From: Marinimicrobium hydrolyticum
GTDB taxonomy: Bacteria; Pseudomonadota; Gammaproteobacteria; Pseudomonadales; Cellvibrionaceae
Direction of reading: 5' to 3'
Length of the DNA stretch: 64,000 nucleotides
Assembly: GCF_030848505.1 (NCBI RefSeq)
Contig: NZ_JAVDDU010000002.1
Location: forward strand, 310,001-374,000
How positions within the stretch are numbered: position 1 is the stretch's first letter; each line of letters begins with the position of its first letter. Position numbers and translations under genes: made by a program. This document shows, piece after piece, positions 1 to 9,600 of the stretch. Below the pieces are notes generated by a model. That model was not told the DNA's origin and did not search any database. It saw nothing but the letters and a program-made list of their open reading frames with translations.

Positions 1-2270
1 ACCGAGACGACTACAGCATAGAGACTCAGCTGGCGTACCCCGAGCACGATTTTTCCTATCGGGTTCGGGCCACCGCGGATGGCCAAGTGGTCAGGCTCAG
101 CGTGCACTTGGACGATCCCCTGCCCGCCGAGCTGGTGGGCAAAGCCGGCTTTAACATGGAGTTTTTGCCCGCGGCCTATTTTGGCAAAGGCTATCTGATG
201 GATGGCAACAGCGGTCTCTTTCCCCGTCACCCCAGTGGCCCCATGAACGTGACCGAAGAAGGGCTGACGGAACCCACCCCATTCACTACCGGGAGTACTT
301 TTGTGCTTGCGCCAGAAGATCCCGAACATCGCATTACCGTGCGTGAAGCCACGGGTGACAACCAACTCATGGTGTTCGATGGTCGCAACAAGGCTCAAAA
401 CGGCTGGTACGTAGTACGCAGCTTGATCCCTGAAGGCCAGTCCGGGAAAGTCATTGAGTGGGAGTTGGACGTACACGGTATTCCTGGCTGGCAGCGCGAC
501 CCGGTAATTAGCTATTCCCAAGTGGGCTACCACCCGGCCCAGCCTAAAACCGCCATCATTGAACTGGACGCACAGGCCCGCCCGGAAAGTCGTGCCACGC
601 TGCTGCGGGTCGATGCCGAGGGCAACAAAACTCGCGCTCACCGTGGCGAGGTGGAGTCCTGGGGTAATTACTTGCGCTATCAATACGTCAGCTTCGATTT
701 CTCATCGGTGACCGAACCGGGTCTCTACGTCATCGAATACGGCGATCAAACCACCAAGCCGTTCCGTATAGATCCCAGCGTGCACGAAGACACCTGGCAT
801 TTGACTCTGGATGTGTTTTTCCCAGTGCAAATGGACCACATGAAAGTGCGCGAAGCCTATCGGGTTTGGCACGGCGCCTCGCATCTGGATGACGCCCTCC
901 AGGCGCCCGCAAATTACGAGCATTTTGATCTCTACGCTCACGGCCCGGAAACCGATACCAACTTCGAAACCTTCGAGCACATTCCCGGTTTGAATTATGG
1001 CGGCTGGTACGATGCCGGTGACTACGACATCCGCACCCAATCTCAATACTTCACCGTGCAGCATCTGGTGCACACCTGGGAGCAGTTCGGTATCGATCGC
1101 GACAACACCACCGTCAGTCAGGAAAAACTGTACACGGAAATTCATCGGCCCGACGGCAATCCCGATATCCTTCAGCAAATTGAGCACGGGACGCTTGCGT
1201 TGATCGCGCAACATCGGGCTATCGGCCACGCCATCCCCGGCATCGTGGCCGGCCATTTGTACCAGTACCCCCATCTGGGCGATGGCTCCACCAAGACTGA
1301 CAACCGGGTGTACAACCCAGAACTGGATCCCTACTCGGATCAGCGCACTGTGGGTGACATGTACAACCCGTCCACCGATGCGCCAGCACCCGAAGACAGA
1401 GTCATGGCAACCGATGGTCTTACCAGCGGCCGCTTCGATGATCGTTGGGCCTTTACCACCAACACAACTGCTCTGAACTACGGTTCAGCGGCCGCCCTCA
1501 CGGCAGCCAGCCGCGCCCTGCGTGGCTACAACGATGAGCTGGCGGACGAGTGTTTGGAAACCGCGCAAAACGTGTGGGTCTACGAACAGAACCGCGAACC
1601 CAACCTGTTCCGTCACGGCAACACCACGGGCGGCCTCCCCCACGAGGAGCAATTGAAAGCCGCCGTGGAGTTGCTGATCACCACCGGTGAGCAGCAATAC
1701 GCCGACGCGGTTCGAGATCTGTTGCCTCAAGTCGAAGAGCGTTTTGGTGCCAACGCGTTTATGTTGGCTCTGGCCCTACCGCACATGGACCAAGCCTACG
1801 CACAGCGCCTGGAAGAATTAACCCGGCAGTACCGGGAAGACATTCGTGAACATGAAGCGGAAAACCCCTTCGGCGTACCCATCACCCGGGGCGGCTGGGC
1901 CGGCGCCGGTACGGTAATCAATTTCGGTATCGCCAACTACTGGCTGCATAAAGCGTTTCCGGACATCGTTGAAGCGGATCTGGCGTTTCGCAGCCTGAAC
2001 TTCGTATTTGGCACTCGCCCGGCTTCCAACTACTCGCTGGTGTCCGGCGTCGGCGCTGACTCCCAACTGGTTGCCTACGGCATGAATCGAGCGGACTTCT
2101 CCTTCATCCCCGGCGGGATCGTCCCGGGCATTCTGGTGCTGCCGCCAGACTTCCCCGAGAACAAGGACAACTGGCCTTTCTTCTGGGGTCAGAACGAATA
2201 TGTGATTACGGTTGGGGGCAGTTATATGTTTTTAGCCAACGCTGTTCAGGATCTACTGGAACAGCAATAG
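1..2270 (+). CDS. Glycoside hydrolase family 9 enzyme (endoglucanase-like), 5' end outside window
   Basis: Secreted-type GH9 enzyme, a family of inverting cellulases and related beta-glycanases. The reading frame is open from base 3 with no stop, so the gene begins before the window; the GTG at 87 is internal. The N-terminal part is a beta-rich region of unknown type. It is followed by a CelD_N-like Ig domain beginning around the VISYSQVGYHP motif (near base 505) and then the (alpha/alpha)6 catalytic domain. The GGWYDAGDYD motif at about 1000-1025 carries the family's Asp nucleophile/base pair. The NEY motif at about 2193-2201 carries the Glu general acid. The gene ends on a strong bidirectional terminator and is convergent with the TSUP gene. 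Exact substrate (cellulose, mixed-linkage glucan or other) cannot be told from sequence. Family call is firm. Confidence 0.9.
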   Translation, partial: RDDYSIETQLAYPEHDFSYRVRATADGQVVRLSVHLDDPLPAELVGKAGFNMEFLPAAYFGKGYLMDGNSGLFPRHPSGPMNVTEEGLTEPTPFTTGSTFVLAPEDPEHRITVREATGDNQLMVFDGRNKAQNGWYVVRSLIPEGQSGKVIEWELDVHGIPGWQRDPVISYSQVGYHPAQPKTAIIELDAQARPESRATLLRVDAEGNKTRAHRGEVESWGNYLRYQYVSFDFSSVTEPGLYVIEYGDQTTKPFRIDPSVHEDTWHLTLDVFFPVQMDHMKVREAYRVWHGASHLDDALQAPANYEHFDLYAHGPETDTNFETFEHIPGLNYGGWYDAGDYDIRTQSQYFTVQHLVHTWEQFGIDRDNTTVSQEKLYTEIHRPDGNPDILQQIEHGTLALIAQHRAIGHAIPGIVAGHLYQYPHLGDGSTKTDNRVYNPELDPYSDQRTVGDMYNPSTDAPAPEDRVMATDGLTSGRFDDRWAFTTNTTALNYGSAAALTAASRALRGYNDELADECLETAQNVWVYEQNREPNLFRHGNTTGGLPHEEQLKAAVELLITTGEQQYADAVRDLLPQVEERFGANAFMLALALPHMDQAYAQRLEELTRQYREDIREHEAENPFGVPITRGGWAGAGTVINFGIANYWLHKAFPDIVEADLAFRSLNFVFGTRPASNYSLVSGVGADSQLVAYGMNRADFSFIPGGIVPGILVLPPDFPENKDNWPFFWGQNEYVITVGGSYMFLANAVQDLLEQQ

Positions 2271-2301
2271 GATTGGTACAGTGACAAGAGGTCACACCCA
2301 C

Positions 2302-2335
2302 AAAAAAGGCGCCCATGCTGCGAGCGCCTTTTTTT
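2302..2335. terminator. Bidirectional rho-independent terminator
   Basis: GGCGC/GCGCC stem (2308-2312 with 2324-2328), extended by A6 on the left and T7 on the right, with an 11-nt loop. The T-run serves the GH9 gene on the plus strand; the A-run reads as a T-run for the convergent TSUP gene. Confidence 0.85.
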
Positions 2336-2345
2336 GTGTTTTACA

Positions 2346-3434
2346 TTAAGTCGATTTGGTGACGGCGGGTTCGTCAGGATTAATAAATGGCTCGGGCGCA
2401 GCTTCAGGTGGTGCTCGGCGCTGGTCATTCTTTCTCTGCGCCTCCGCCACCAGAATACCGCCCCAGGAGCGAAGCTTTTCAAACACCATCAGACACAAGC
2501 CCAAAGCCGCCAGAGAAAGAGCTATACCCCAAACGCCCAGGGCGTCCTGCTCGGCAAAACAGGTCCAGATAAATTGCCCTACACATAAGGCCGCGACCAC
2601 CATCAAAATAGGCTTGCGGCCGATTCGCTCAACAATAAACACCCCCAAGGGTGCACCCAGCGCCACCACTGGCGCCGCCGCCAACCAGTTTTCGTAAACT
2701 CCCGGTTGCCAACTGTTAGTCAGCGTTTTAATGGCCACACCATAAACGGATGTAAACGCCATAATCACCACCGAAGTGGGAATGGCGATTTTAAGATCGG
2801 CACGGCACAGCAGTACCAGAGCGGCATAGATCACCATATCGATGCCGACGCCAGTCACTGAAACCGCCAGTAAGCTGGCTACCAATCCCAGCATAAAGCC
2901 GACCCGGTGGTCCCATTGTTCATCGAACTCGGTCATTCCCACGTGGCCAGCGATCTCGCCAATCCGGTACAGGTGTAAAACCCCAAAACTCCCCCACAAC
3001 ACCGCAAAGACAACTTTGATCCACAAATCCGGCACCAGAGGCGCGAAAAATATGATTCCGATGGGTGCACCAATCAAAGCGCCCACCACCGCCCCTTTGA
3101 GCATGGCCCAGGCCAGCGGCTGACGGCGGGCGAGAATAAAAATACTGGCGCTGACCATACCGATGGACTGGACCGCGAAACTGAAGTCCCGCCCCAGAGT
3201 GGCCGGCATATCAAACAACAACACCAGGACCGGGAAGCCTACGGTACCCCCGCCCATGGGCGTAGAACCGGCCGCATAGCTGCCAATGGCCATGGCCAGC
3301 GCCATAGGCCAGTGGCCCTTGGCGGCCTCCCAGGCACCTTCAGCTTGGAGTAACAGCAACCACGTTGAATAGAAAACGGCCAGCCACAGGAACCAGACCC
3401 AAAGATGTTTGCGCGGAGAAGCTTTTATGGACAT
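2346..3434 (-). CDS. TSUP (TauE/SafE) family sulfite/organosulfonate exporter-like membrane protein
   Basis: Inner-membrane protein of about 362 residues with roughly eight hydrophobic segments. A glycine-rich first repeat (around AAGSTPMGGGTVGFPVL) and a second half with similar topology are the duplicated arrangement of the TauE/SafE/TSUP family. Members export sulfite, sulfoacetate or other small anions, or are uncharacterised. I chose the ATG at 3434 (MSIKASPRK...), which is followed by the first membrane helix; the frame stays open to 3497 but the extra 21 residues do not look protein-like. It is divergent from oxyR, so the two may share a control region at 3435-3613. Substrate unknown. 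Confidence 0.85.
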   Translation of the reverse strand: MSIKASPRKHLWVWFLWLAVFYSTWLLLLQAEGAWEAAKGHWPMALAMAIGSYAAGSTPMGGGTVGFPVLVLLFDMPATLGRDFSFAVQSIGMVSASIFILARRQPLAWAMLKGAVVGALIGAPIGIIFFAPLVPDLWIKVVFAVLWGSFGVLHLYRIGEIAGHVGMTEFDEQWDHRVGFMLGLVASLLAVSVTGVGIDMVIYAALVLLCRADLKIAIPTSVVIMAFTSVYGVAIKTLTNSWQPGVYENWLAAAPVVALGAPLGVFIVERIGRKPILMVVAALCVGQFIWTCFAEQDALGVWGIALSLAALGLCLMVFEKLRSWGGILVAEAQRKNDQRRAPPEAAPEPFINPDEPAVTKST

Positions 3435-3613
3435 GAAATACAGCTCGTTCTTATTGGTGACAACCCCAGGGATAGAGGGTCTATAGTAGACCGGCAAGTT
3501 TTACGCCAGGCGCGAACAAGATCAAGCGATGCGCCATCAATTTTGGCTATGACGTTTTCAATCTCATCCCCACCCGATACTATGACCGTGTTTTTTCTTA
3601 AGATGACGGGCCC
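3435..3613. promoter_or_regulatory. Divergent intergenic region between TSUP exporter and oxyR
   Basis: 179 bp separating two divergent genes, the usual position for autoregulation by a LysR-type protein. I could not pick out a convincing OxyR operator (four spaced ATAG-type elements) or -35/-10 pair by eye. Confidence 0.3.
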
Positions 3614-4573
3614 ATGACGCTCACCGATTTACGCTATTTAGAGGCTCTGGCAGACCAGGGGCATTTTGGCCGCGCCGCCGCCCAATGCTGTGTCGGCCAG
3701 TCCACCCTGAGTATGGCCATCCGCCGCCTGGAGAGCGAGCTGGACATTGTCCTGTTCGAGCGCTCACCGGCCGGTATCCGTGCCACACCCGAAGGTGAGC
3801 GGATACTGGCCCACGCCCGCTGTGCCCTGACCCACGCCGACACCATTATCAGCCTGGCCGCTAATAGCACCAATCCGCTCGCTGAACCCATGACTCTAGG
3901 GGCGCCGTCCACCATCGCGCCCTACTTCTTTCCCCTGATGCTGCCGCATCTGCGTCAGTTGAGCGAAGATCCGCAGGTTTACCTGGAGGAAGATGATGGC
4001 GCCGCGCTCAAGCGTAAACTGGCGAATGGAGAGGTGGATGCACTGTTGGTGAGCTTACCCTTCCAGCACCCGGATATTGTTACCCGGCCCCTATTCGACG
4101 AACCTCTGGTGGTGTTGATGCCCTCCAGACACGCCTTGGCCAGCCGAGTGAGCGTGCCCCCTGAAGCGCTGGCCAACCAGAAAGTGCTTTTACCGGACCC
4201 CGGCGACTGCCTGCGCGAGCACATTCTGGCCGCCTGCCCTGAACTGAGAGACCGCGTCGAAAGTAGCCAAGACCGGTCACTCACCCACGGCAGCACTCTG
4301 GAAACCCTGCGACATATGGTAGCCTGTGGCCTGGGGCTCGCCGTGGTTCCCATCTCGGCCGTAAGCCTTGGCCTGCAGATGCCCGGAACGCTCTATCGCC
4401 CCTTTATCGGCCCCGGAGTCCACCGCACCCTGGGCTTGGCCTGGCGGGCGAGCTTTCCCCGGCACGAAGCCATAGACGCTCTGATTGAAGCGCTGCTGGC
4501 CTGCAACCCCGCCTACTGGCTAGACCCCATCGAGTCACCCAGCGGCGTATTCGTTGAAAACCAATACTGGTAA
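3614..4573 (+). CDS. oxyR: LysR-type hydrogen peroxide-inducible regulator OxyR
   Basis: Cytoplasmic transcription factor of 319 residues: N-terminal winged helix-turn-helix (about 1-60, MTLTDLRYLEALADQGHFGRAA) and C-terminal LysR substrate domain. It carries a Cys-Leu-Arg motif with Cys199 and Cys208. This is exactly the numbering and nine-residue spacing of the peroxide-sensing disulfide of E. coli OxyR, which strongly supports a true redox sensor over a generic LysR protein. It starts 180 bp from the divergent TSUP gene. The halogenase-like gene begins 19 bp after its stop, so the two may be cotranscribed. OxyR next to a halogenase is unusual. Target genes cannot be told from the window. 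Confidence 0.9.
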   Translation: MTLTDLRYLEALADQGHFGRAAAQCCVGQSTLSMAIRRLESELDIVLFERSPAGIRATPEGERILAHARCALTHADTIISLAANSTNPLAEPMTLGAPSTIAPYFFPLMLPHLRQLSEDPQVYLEEDDGAALKRKLANGEVDALLVSLPFQHPDIVTRPLFDEPLVVLMPSRHALASRVSVPPEALANQKVLLPDPGDCLREHILAACPELRDRVESSQDRSLTHGSTLETLRHMVACGLGLAVVPISAVSLGLQMPGTLYRPFIGPGVHRTLGLAWRASFPRHEAIDALIEALLACNPAYWLDPIESPSGVFVENQYW

Positions 4574-4592
4574 TGGCCGGACCTGGACACCC

Positions 4593-6092
4593 ATGCAGCC
4601 CATAAAAAACATTGTCATTGTCGGTGGCGGCACCGCGGGTTGGACCGCGGCGGCCATGCTGTCCTGTCATTTTCCCCCGGAGCGCTGCCGGATCGAAGTG
4701 GTGGAATCGGAGGAGATCGGGACCGTCGGTGTAGGCGAATCCACCCTGCCACCCTTTGTGCGGCTGCTACAAAAATTGGGCATCGACGAGCAAGACTTTG
4801 TGCGATCCACCCAGGGCTGCTACAAGCTGGGCATTCGCTTCGAGAACTGGCTGGAACAAAAGCACAGTTACTTCCACCCCTTCGGTGCTCTGGGCCGCAA
4901 CATCGGCAACCACGACTTTTATCAGTGCTGGTTAAAGGCCCGTCAGGAGGGGCCGGTCGCGCCTCTAATGGCTTTTTCCCCCTGTGCCGCCATGGCCGAA
5001 GCAGGACGCTTCTACCAACCGACCCGCGCTGGTGGAGGGCCGGCCGGCACGGCCAGCTACGCGCTGCATATGGACGCCAGCTTGGCCACCGACTATCTGC
5101 GTCGCTACGCCAAGGCCAAGGGGGTTCATCATACGGAGGGCCGCGTTACCAGCGTCAACCAGCAGCCCGGCGGCAATATTGCCAGCGTACAACTGGAAAA
5201 TGGCCAGAGCCTATGCGCGGACTTTTTTATCGACTGCACCGGCTTTTCGGCGTTGTTGATTGAAAAAACACTGGGCGTGGGTTTTAAGGATTGGTCAGAA
5301 CTTTTGCCGTGCGACCGCTCGGTGTCCGTCAAAACGGCAGCGCCCGACGTGTTGCGGCCGTACACTCAGGCCACCGCCCGCAAAGCGGGCTGGAGCTGGC
5401 GCATCCCCCTGCGCACCAGCACCGGTCACGGCCATGTGTACTCCAGCCGCTTTTGCACCGATGCTCAGGCAAAATCCATTCTGCTGAAATCTCTGGACGC
5501 CCCGCGCATCAGCGAACCGCGTTTTATTCCCTTTACGCCCGGCCACCGCGAGGAAATGTGGAAAGGCAACTGCCTGTCATTGGGGCTCTCGGCCGGTTTT
5601 ATCGAACCCCTGGAATCCACCTCCATCCATTTGATCGCGCGCGGTGTGGAGTTCTTTTTGCGCTACTTCCCGGACACCGACTGCGATCCGGCTCTGATCC
5701 GGGAATACAACCGGCGCATGAGCGCGGACTACGAAGAGATCCGGGATTTTATTTTGCTGCACTACTGCGCCAGCCAGCGCACCGACAGCGACTTCTGGAA
5801 GCACTGCCGCCAGTTGCCCGTACCGGAATCGCTGCAACAACGCATTGATCTGTTCCGGGCCCAAGGGCTGCTACGGGAGCAACTGGACCCACTGTTTCGC
5901 CCCAGCAGTTGGCAGGCGGTGTTCGAAGGCATGGGCATCCGCCCCCGTCGCCCCGCTCCCCAAACCGACACCCTGGACATGGAAACCCTACGCCAGGCAC
6001 TGGAACAGACCCATGCCGCCGTCAACGCGGTGACCACGCTTCAGCCCACGCACGAAGAATATCTAAAAGGCCTGCAATCCACTTCGAGTTAA
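4593..6092 (+). CDS. Flavin-dependent tryptophan halogenase family protein
   Basis: Predicted soluble FAD-dependent halogenase of 499 residues. The family oxidises chloride or bromide through a flavin hydroperoxide and passes hypohalous acid to a lysine near the substrate. Visible motifs: GGGTAGW dinucleotide-binding loop (about 11-17), Lys78 in GCYKLGIRF (equivalent to catalytic Lys79 of PrnA), the WxWxIP signature at 267-272, and LEST with Glu341 (equivalent to PrnA Glu346). All key residues are present. The ATG at 4593 fits the family N-terminus; a TTG at 4554 in the same frame would overlap oxyR. No flavin reductase partner is in the window. In polysaccharide-degrading bacteria such genes often sit near TonB receptors and glycosidases, with unknown substrates. 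Confidence 0.88.
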   Translation: MQPIKNIVIVGGGTAGWTAAAMLSCHFPPERCRIEVVESEEIGTVGVGESTLPPFVRLLQKLGIDEQDFVRSTQGCYKLGIRFENWLEQKHSYFHPFGALGRNIGNHDFYQCWLKARQEGPVAPLMAFSPCAAMAEAGRFYQPTRAGGGPAGTASYALHMDASLATDYLRRYAKAKGVHHTEGRVTSVNQQPGGNIASVQLENGQSLCADFFIDCTGFSALLIEKTLGVGFKDWSELLPCDRSVSVKTAAPDVLRPYTQATARKAGWSWRIPLRTSTGHGHVYSSRFCTDAQAKSILLKSLDAPRISEPRFIPFTPGHREEMWKGNCLSLGLSAGFIEPLESTSIHLIARGVEFFLRYFPDTDCDPALIREYNRRMSADYEEIRDFILLHYCASQRTDSDFWKHCRQLPVPESLQQRIDLFRAQGLLREQLDPLFRPSSWQAVFEGMGIRPRRPAPQTDTLDMETLRQALEQTHAAVNAVTTLQPTHEEYLKGLQSTSS

Positions 6093-6522
6093 CACTCGGC
6101 CACTGGCTGCACTTTCCCAAGGGGCAATCATTTTGGCCACCGCCTTTCCTTGCACCCTTATATGTAGCTCTTTAAGCAATAAAGATTGCGCACCGGGGTT
6201 ATCTGAACTACCTTTTAAAAAGAATTAGAAACTCTTTAGGGTGGGGACACCCAACCTTACAAAATAGCTCTCCAGAAAACCCTTCTTCCACGATGCAGCT
6301 AGCGCAGTGACGCAGCAAAAACTGCAGATAAATGGACAACCCGACAGTGACCGCCAAGAGCTTGGCTATCTTGAGCCGCCGATTGATCGGCTCACCCATT
6401 GCTGTTCACATTTGGCCCTCGCTGAAGGAGCCTCTGAATCAGCTAGGCCAAGAGGTCAAACTTAACCGCTATCCTTTCCTGTTTTTCGAAGACCGCTCAC
6501 AACTACCAAGTAAGGCAAACCC
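6093..6522. other. Non-coding stretch between halogenase and giant surface protein
   Basis: Part of a 531-bp gap (6093-6623). It is visibly more AT-rich than its neighbours around 6150-6260. Possible frames here (plus strand 6332-6535, minus strand 6208-6399) lack a recognisable family, a good ribosome-binding site and the GC-rich third positions of the real genes. No clear terminator or promoter stood out. It presumably carries the promoter of the giant gene. Confidence 0.4.
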
Positions 6523-6618
6523 GTGTTCGCAGTAACTACACTCCCGGCCGAGGACGGCGAGCTGATCCCCCAGCACGTGATTCCCAACTCGGCACAACAC
6601 CCCGTGGTCAACAGGTAA
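6523..6618 (+). CDS. Possible 31-codon ORF just upstream of the giant surface protein
   Basis: GTG-initiated reading frame of 31 codons, ending 5 bp before the ATG of the giant gene. An AAGG sequence (6512-6515) sits 7 nt before the GTG, and third positions are GC-rich as in the neighbouring genes. No family is recognised. It may be a small leader peptide, the remnant of a larger gene, or chance. Confidence 0.2.
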   Translation: MFAVTTLPAEDGELIPQHVIPNSAQHPVVNR

Positions 6619-6623
6619 CAACG

Positions 6624-9600
6624 ATGAAAAAAATACTCGCCTCTCTTGCAGCGATTGCATCCCTCTTTTTGTACGCAGCTCAGGGTTCAACTGCTATCGC
6701 CGACAAGGAACTGGAAAGTCAGCGCCTGTTGAATGCATCTGCGGTGCTTGCTGAAATAACCGGCAAGTCTGACCTTCTTCTCGTAGCTGCCGAACTGGCT
6801 GAGCAGAAAGAAGCATTGGTGTCGGCGGCGAAGCGCCCCATTGATGCCAAGCTCTTCAGCTCCCTGAATGAATTGACGGGCATTGCGCCTGACGGTTCTC
6901 TATACAGCGGGATCCATCTCATCACGCATGGCCGCCCTGGCAAAATTTTACTGGGTGAGCGGGAGCTTGAGGTGGATGAGCTGGCCCGGCTGTTGGATAG
7001 GCTCTTGCTTAAAGATGGAGTGGTCTACTTATACGGTTGCGATATTGCCGGCAATATCGAGGGCACGGCGTTTGTCGACTCGCTCGCTCGTCAACTTGGG
7101 CGGCCGGTCATCGCTTCAGCAAACTCGACCGGAAATAGAGAACGGGGCGGTGACTGGGAACTGGAATACAGCTCCATGGCGTTGGATGCCGAGCCACTGT
7201 TCGCACAACGCGTAGAAGGCTTTGAGGTCCTTCTGCAAAGTAATGATGCCATTGTTTATATAGAACATTTAAAGCAAGGTGATCCGGGTGTTGATTGGAT
7301 GAGTGGAGCCAGTGACCCGGCTGTTAGTCCGGATGGCCGGCATGTATATGTGGCCGCTTTTACGAGTAGCGCGATTAATATTTTCAGCAGGAACGCAGCC
7401 ACAGGTGAACTCACCCCTGCAGGTGCTGTTGTTCATAATATGGATGGCGTCCAACATATGCAGTCGGCATTCAGCGTGGATATCAGTCCTGACGGAAAGC
7501 ATGTATATGTTGGTTCACCAAACAGTCATGCGGTCGTTGTTTTTGCCCGTAATGAAAATACTGGGCAGCTCACTTTTGTTGAATCAAAAACAACGGCTAA
7601 TGAAGCTTTTGCCGTAGGCGGATTCATTATGGTATCGGTAAGCCCGGACGGAAAGTCGGTATATGGTGTTGGCGGTGGCGGTGGCGAATTACATGGCCTG
7701 GTAGTGTTTGATCGCAACCCCGAAACCGGCAGGTTAACCTATGTTGAAGAGCATATAGCCGGTCAAAACGGGAATAAGTTAACCCAGGTCTTTTCCCCTA
7801 CAGCCAGCCCGATTAATAACATTGACTACTCTGCCGCAGGTGATTATCTCTATATAACATCCACTGCAGATCATGCCGTATCTGTTTATGCCCGAAATAC
7901 GGATACCGGGTCTTTAACGCTGGAGCAGGTTGCAGAAAACGGAATCAACGGAGTTCAGGGCATTCAGGCTGCCTCATCTCTTGTCGTTTCGCCTGATGAA
8001 AATTTTGTTTATGTAAGCGGACAAGGTCAACATGCTGTATCTGTGTTTTCACGCGACAAGGATACCGGGCATATTACCTATGTGGAGCATTATACCAATG
8101 GTACGGGCGGGATAAGTACCATGGAGCAAGCACGCAGCCTGGCTATGAGTCCTGATGGGCGCTACCTGTATGTGAGTGCCATCCAAAGTAATGCCATCAC
8201 CGTATTTGAAAGAAATGTACATACCGGAACCCTTTCACTTGCAGCATCAAGAATAAATGGTGAGGATGGTGTCCTCGGTATTTCTGCTGTTTCGGGCATG
8301 GTAACAGACCCTCTTAATCAGAACTTATACTCAGCGGGTCAGGGTTTACATGCTATCGCCGTGTTTAGCCTCCCCATACCGGGTATCGTATTGGCATCTG
8401 TCACAGCTTCGGCGGATGAAAGCGGACCCGCTGTTACACTTGATGATCAATTGCTGATTTTTGACAGTGATGATACACACCTGCAATCAGGCAGTGTTAC
8501 GATTGAATCCGGATTTAAACCCGGCGACCAGCTCCATGTGACGACACAGGGCGGGGTAACGGCAGATTATGACGCCGATACCGGAGTGCTTACGCTAACT
8601 GGTAGCGCCACATTGGAGACCTACCGTGACATTTTGCGATCGGTCAGTTTCCAGGCAGGTCCCGATCCGGATATTGTCGAGGGGGAAACTGCGGAAAGAA
8701 AAGTCGCCTTCCGGGTCAATGACGGCGACAATGAAAGTGCAGCGGCGATAGTAACCGTAACGGTACATGGCATTTCCGGAGCCGCAGTGACCAGCGTCGC
8801 CGTTCCCGCCAATGGCACTTACATCGCGGGCCAGAATCTGAATTTCACCATTAACACCAGCGAAAACGTCACCGTTAATACCGGCGGTGGTACACCGCGC
8901 ATCGCATTGACAATTGGCGCCACCACCCATTATGCCTTGTATCTCAGTGGCAGCGGCACGTCCGCATTGGTATTCCGCTACACCGTCCAGACGGGCGATA
9001 ACGATAACGATGGCATTGCTGTGGCAGCTGCCTTGGAACCGAATGGCGGCACCTTGCTCGATGGCACCGGTAATACCCTGTCTACCACCCTCAATTCCGT
9101 TGGCGATACCAACGCAGTCTTCGTGAATACCGCTACGCCAACAGTCACACCCGGCAACATTACTATTTCCGGAGCCACTGGCGCCAACGGTGCTTATCGC
9201 ATTGGCGATACGGTCACAGCCATCTGGGATAACACCGCCGATGGGGACAACAACAGTTTGCCAGTGACCAGCGTGACGGTGAATTTCTCCGAGTTTGGCG
9301 GCTCGGCTGCCTTGGCCGCATCCAATGACAACGGCACCTGGATTGCCACCTATGACATCGTGCCCGGCTCGATAGACGGGACCGACCGCAACGTCAGCGT
9401 ATCCGCCACCAATGCCAATGGCACCACCATAGTCGCCGACACCACCAATGCTACGGTGGATAACATTCGTCCCATTGTCACCGACGCCAACATCAACCTG
9501 ACCGGCGCCACGGGTACCAATGGGGCCTTTATCATTGGCAATACTGTGACCGCCACCTGGGACGACACGGCGGGCGGCGACAACAATGGGGATACCTCCG

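Noticed and set aside
702-1274. 190-residue reverse-strand ORF inside the GH9 gene
   Set aside because: Overlaps the GH9 catalytic motifs and has no recognisable family.
6332-6535. 67-residue plus-strand ORF in the gap before the giant gene
   Set aside because: No ribosome-binding site, mixed third-position composition, no family.
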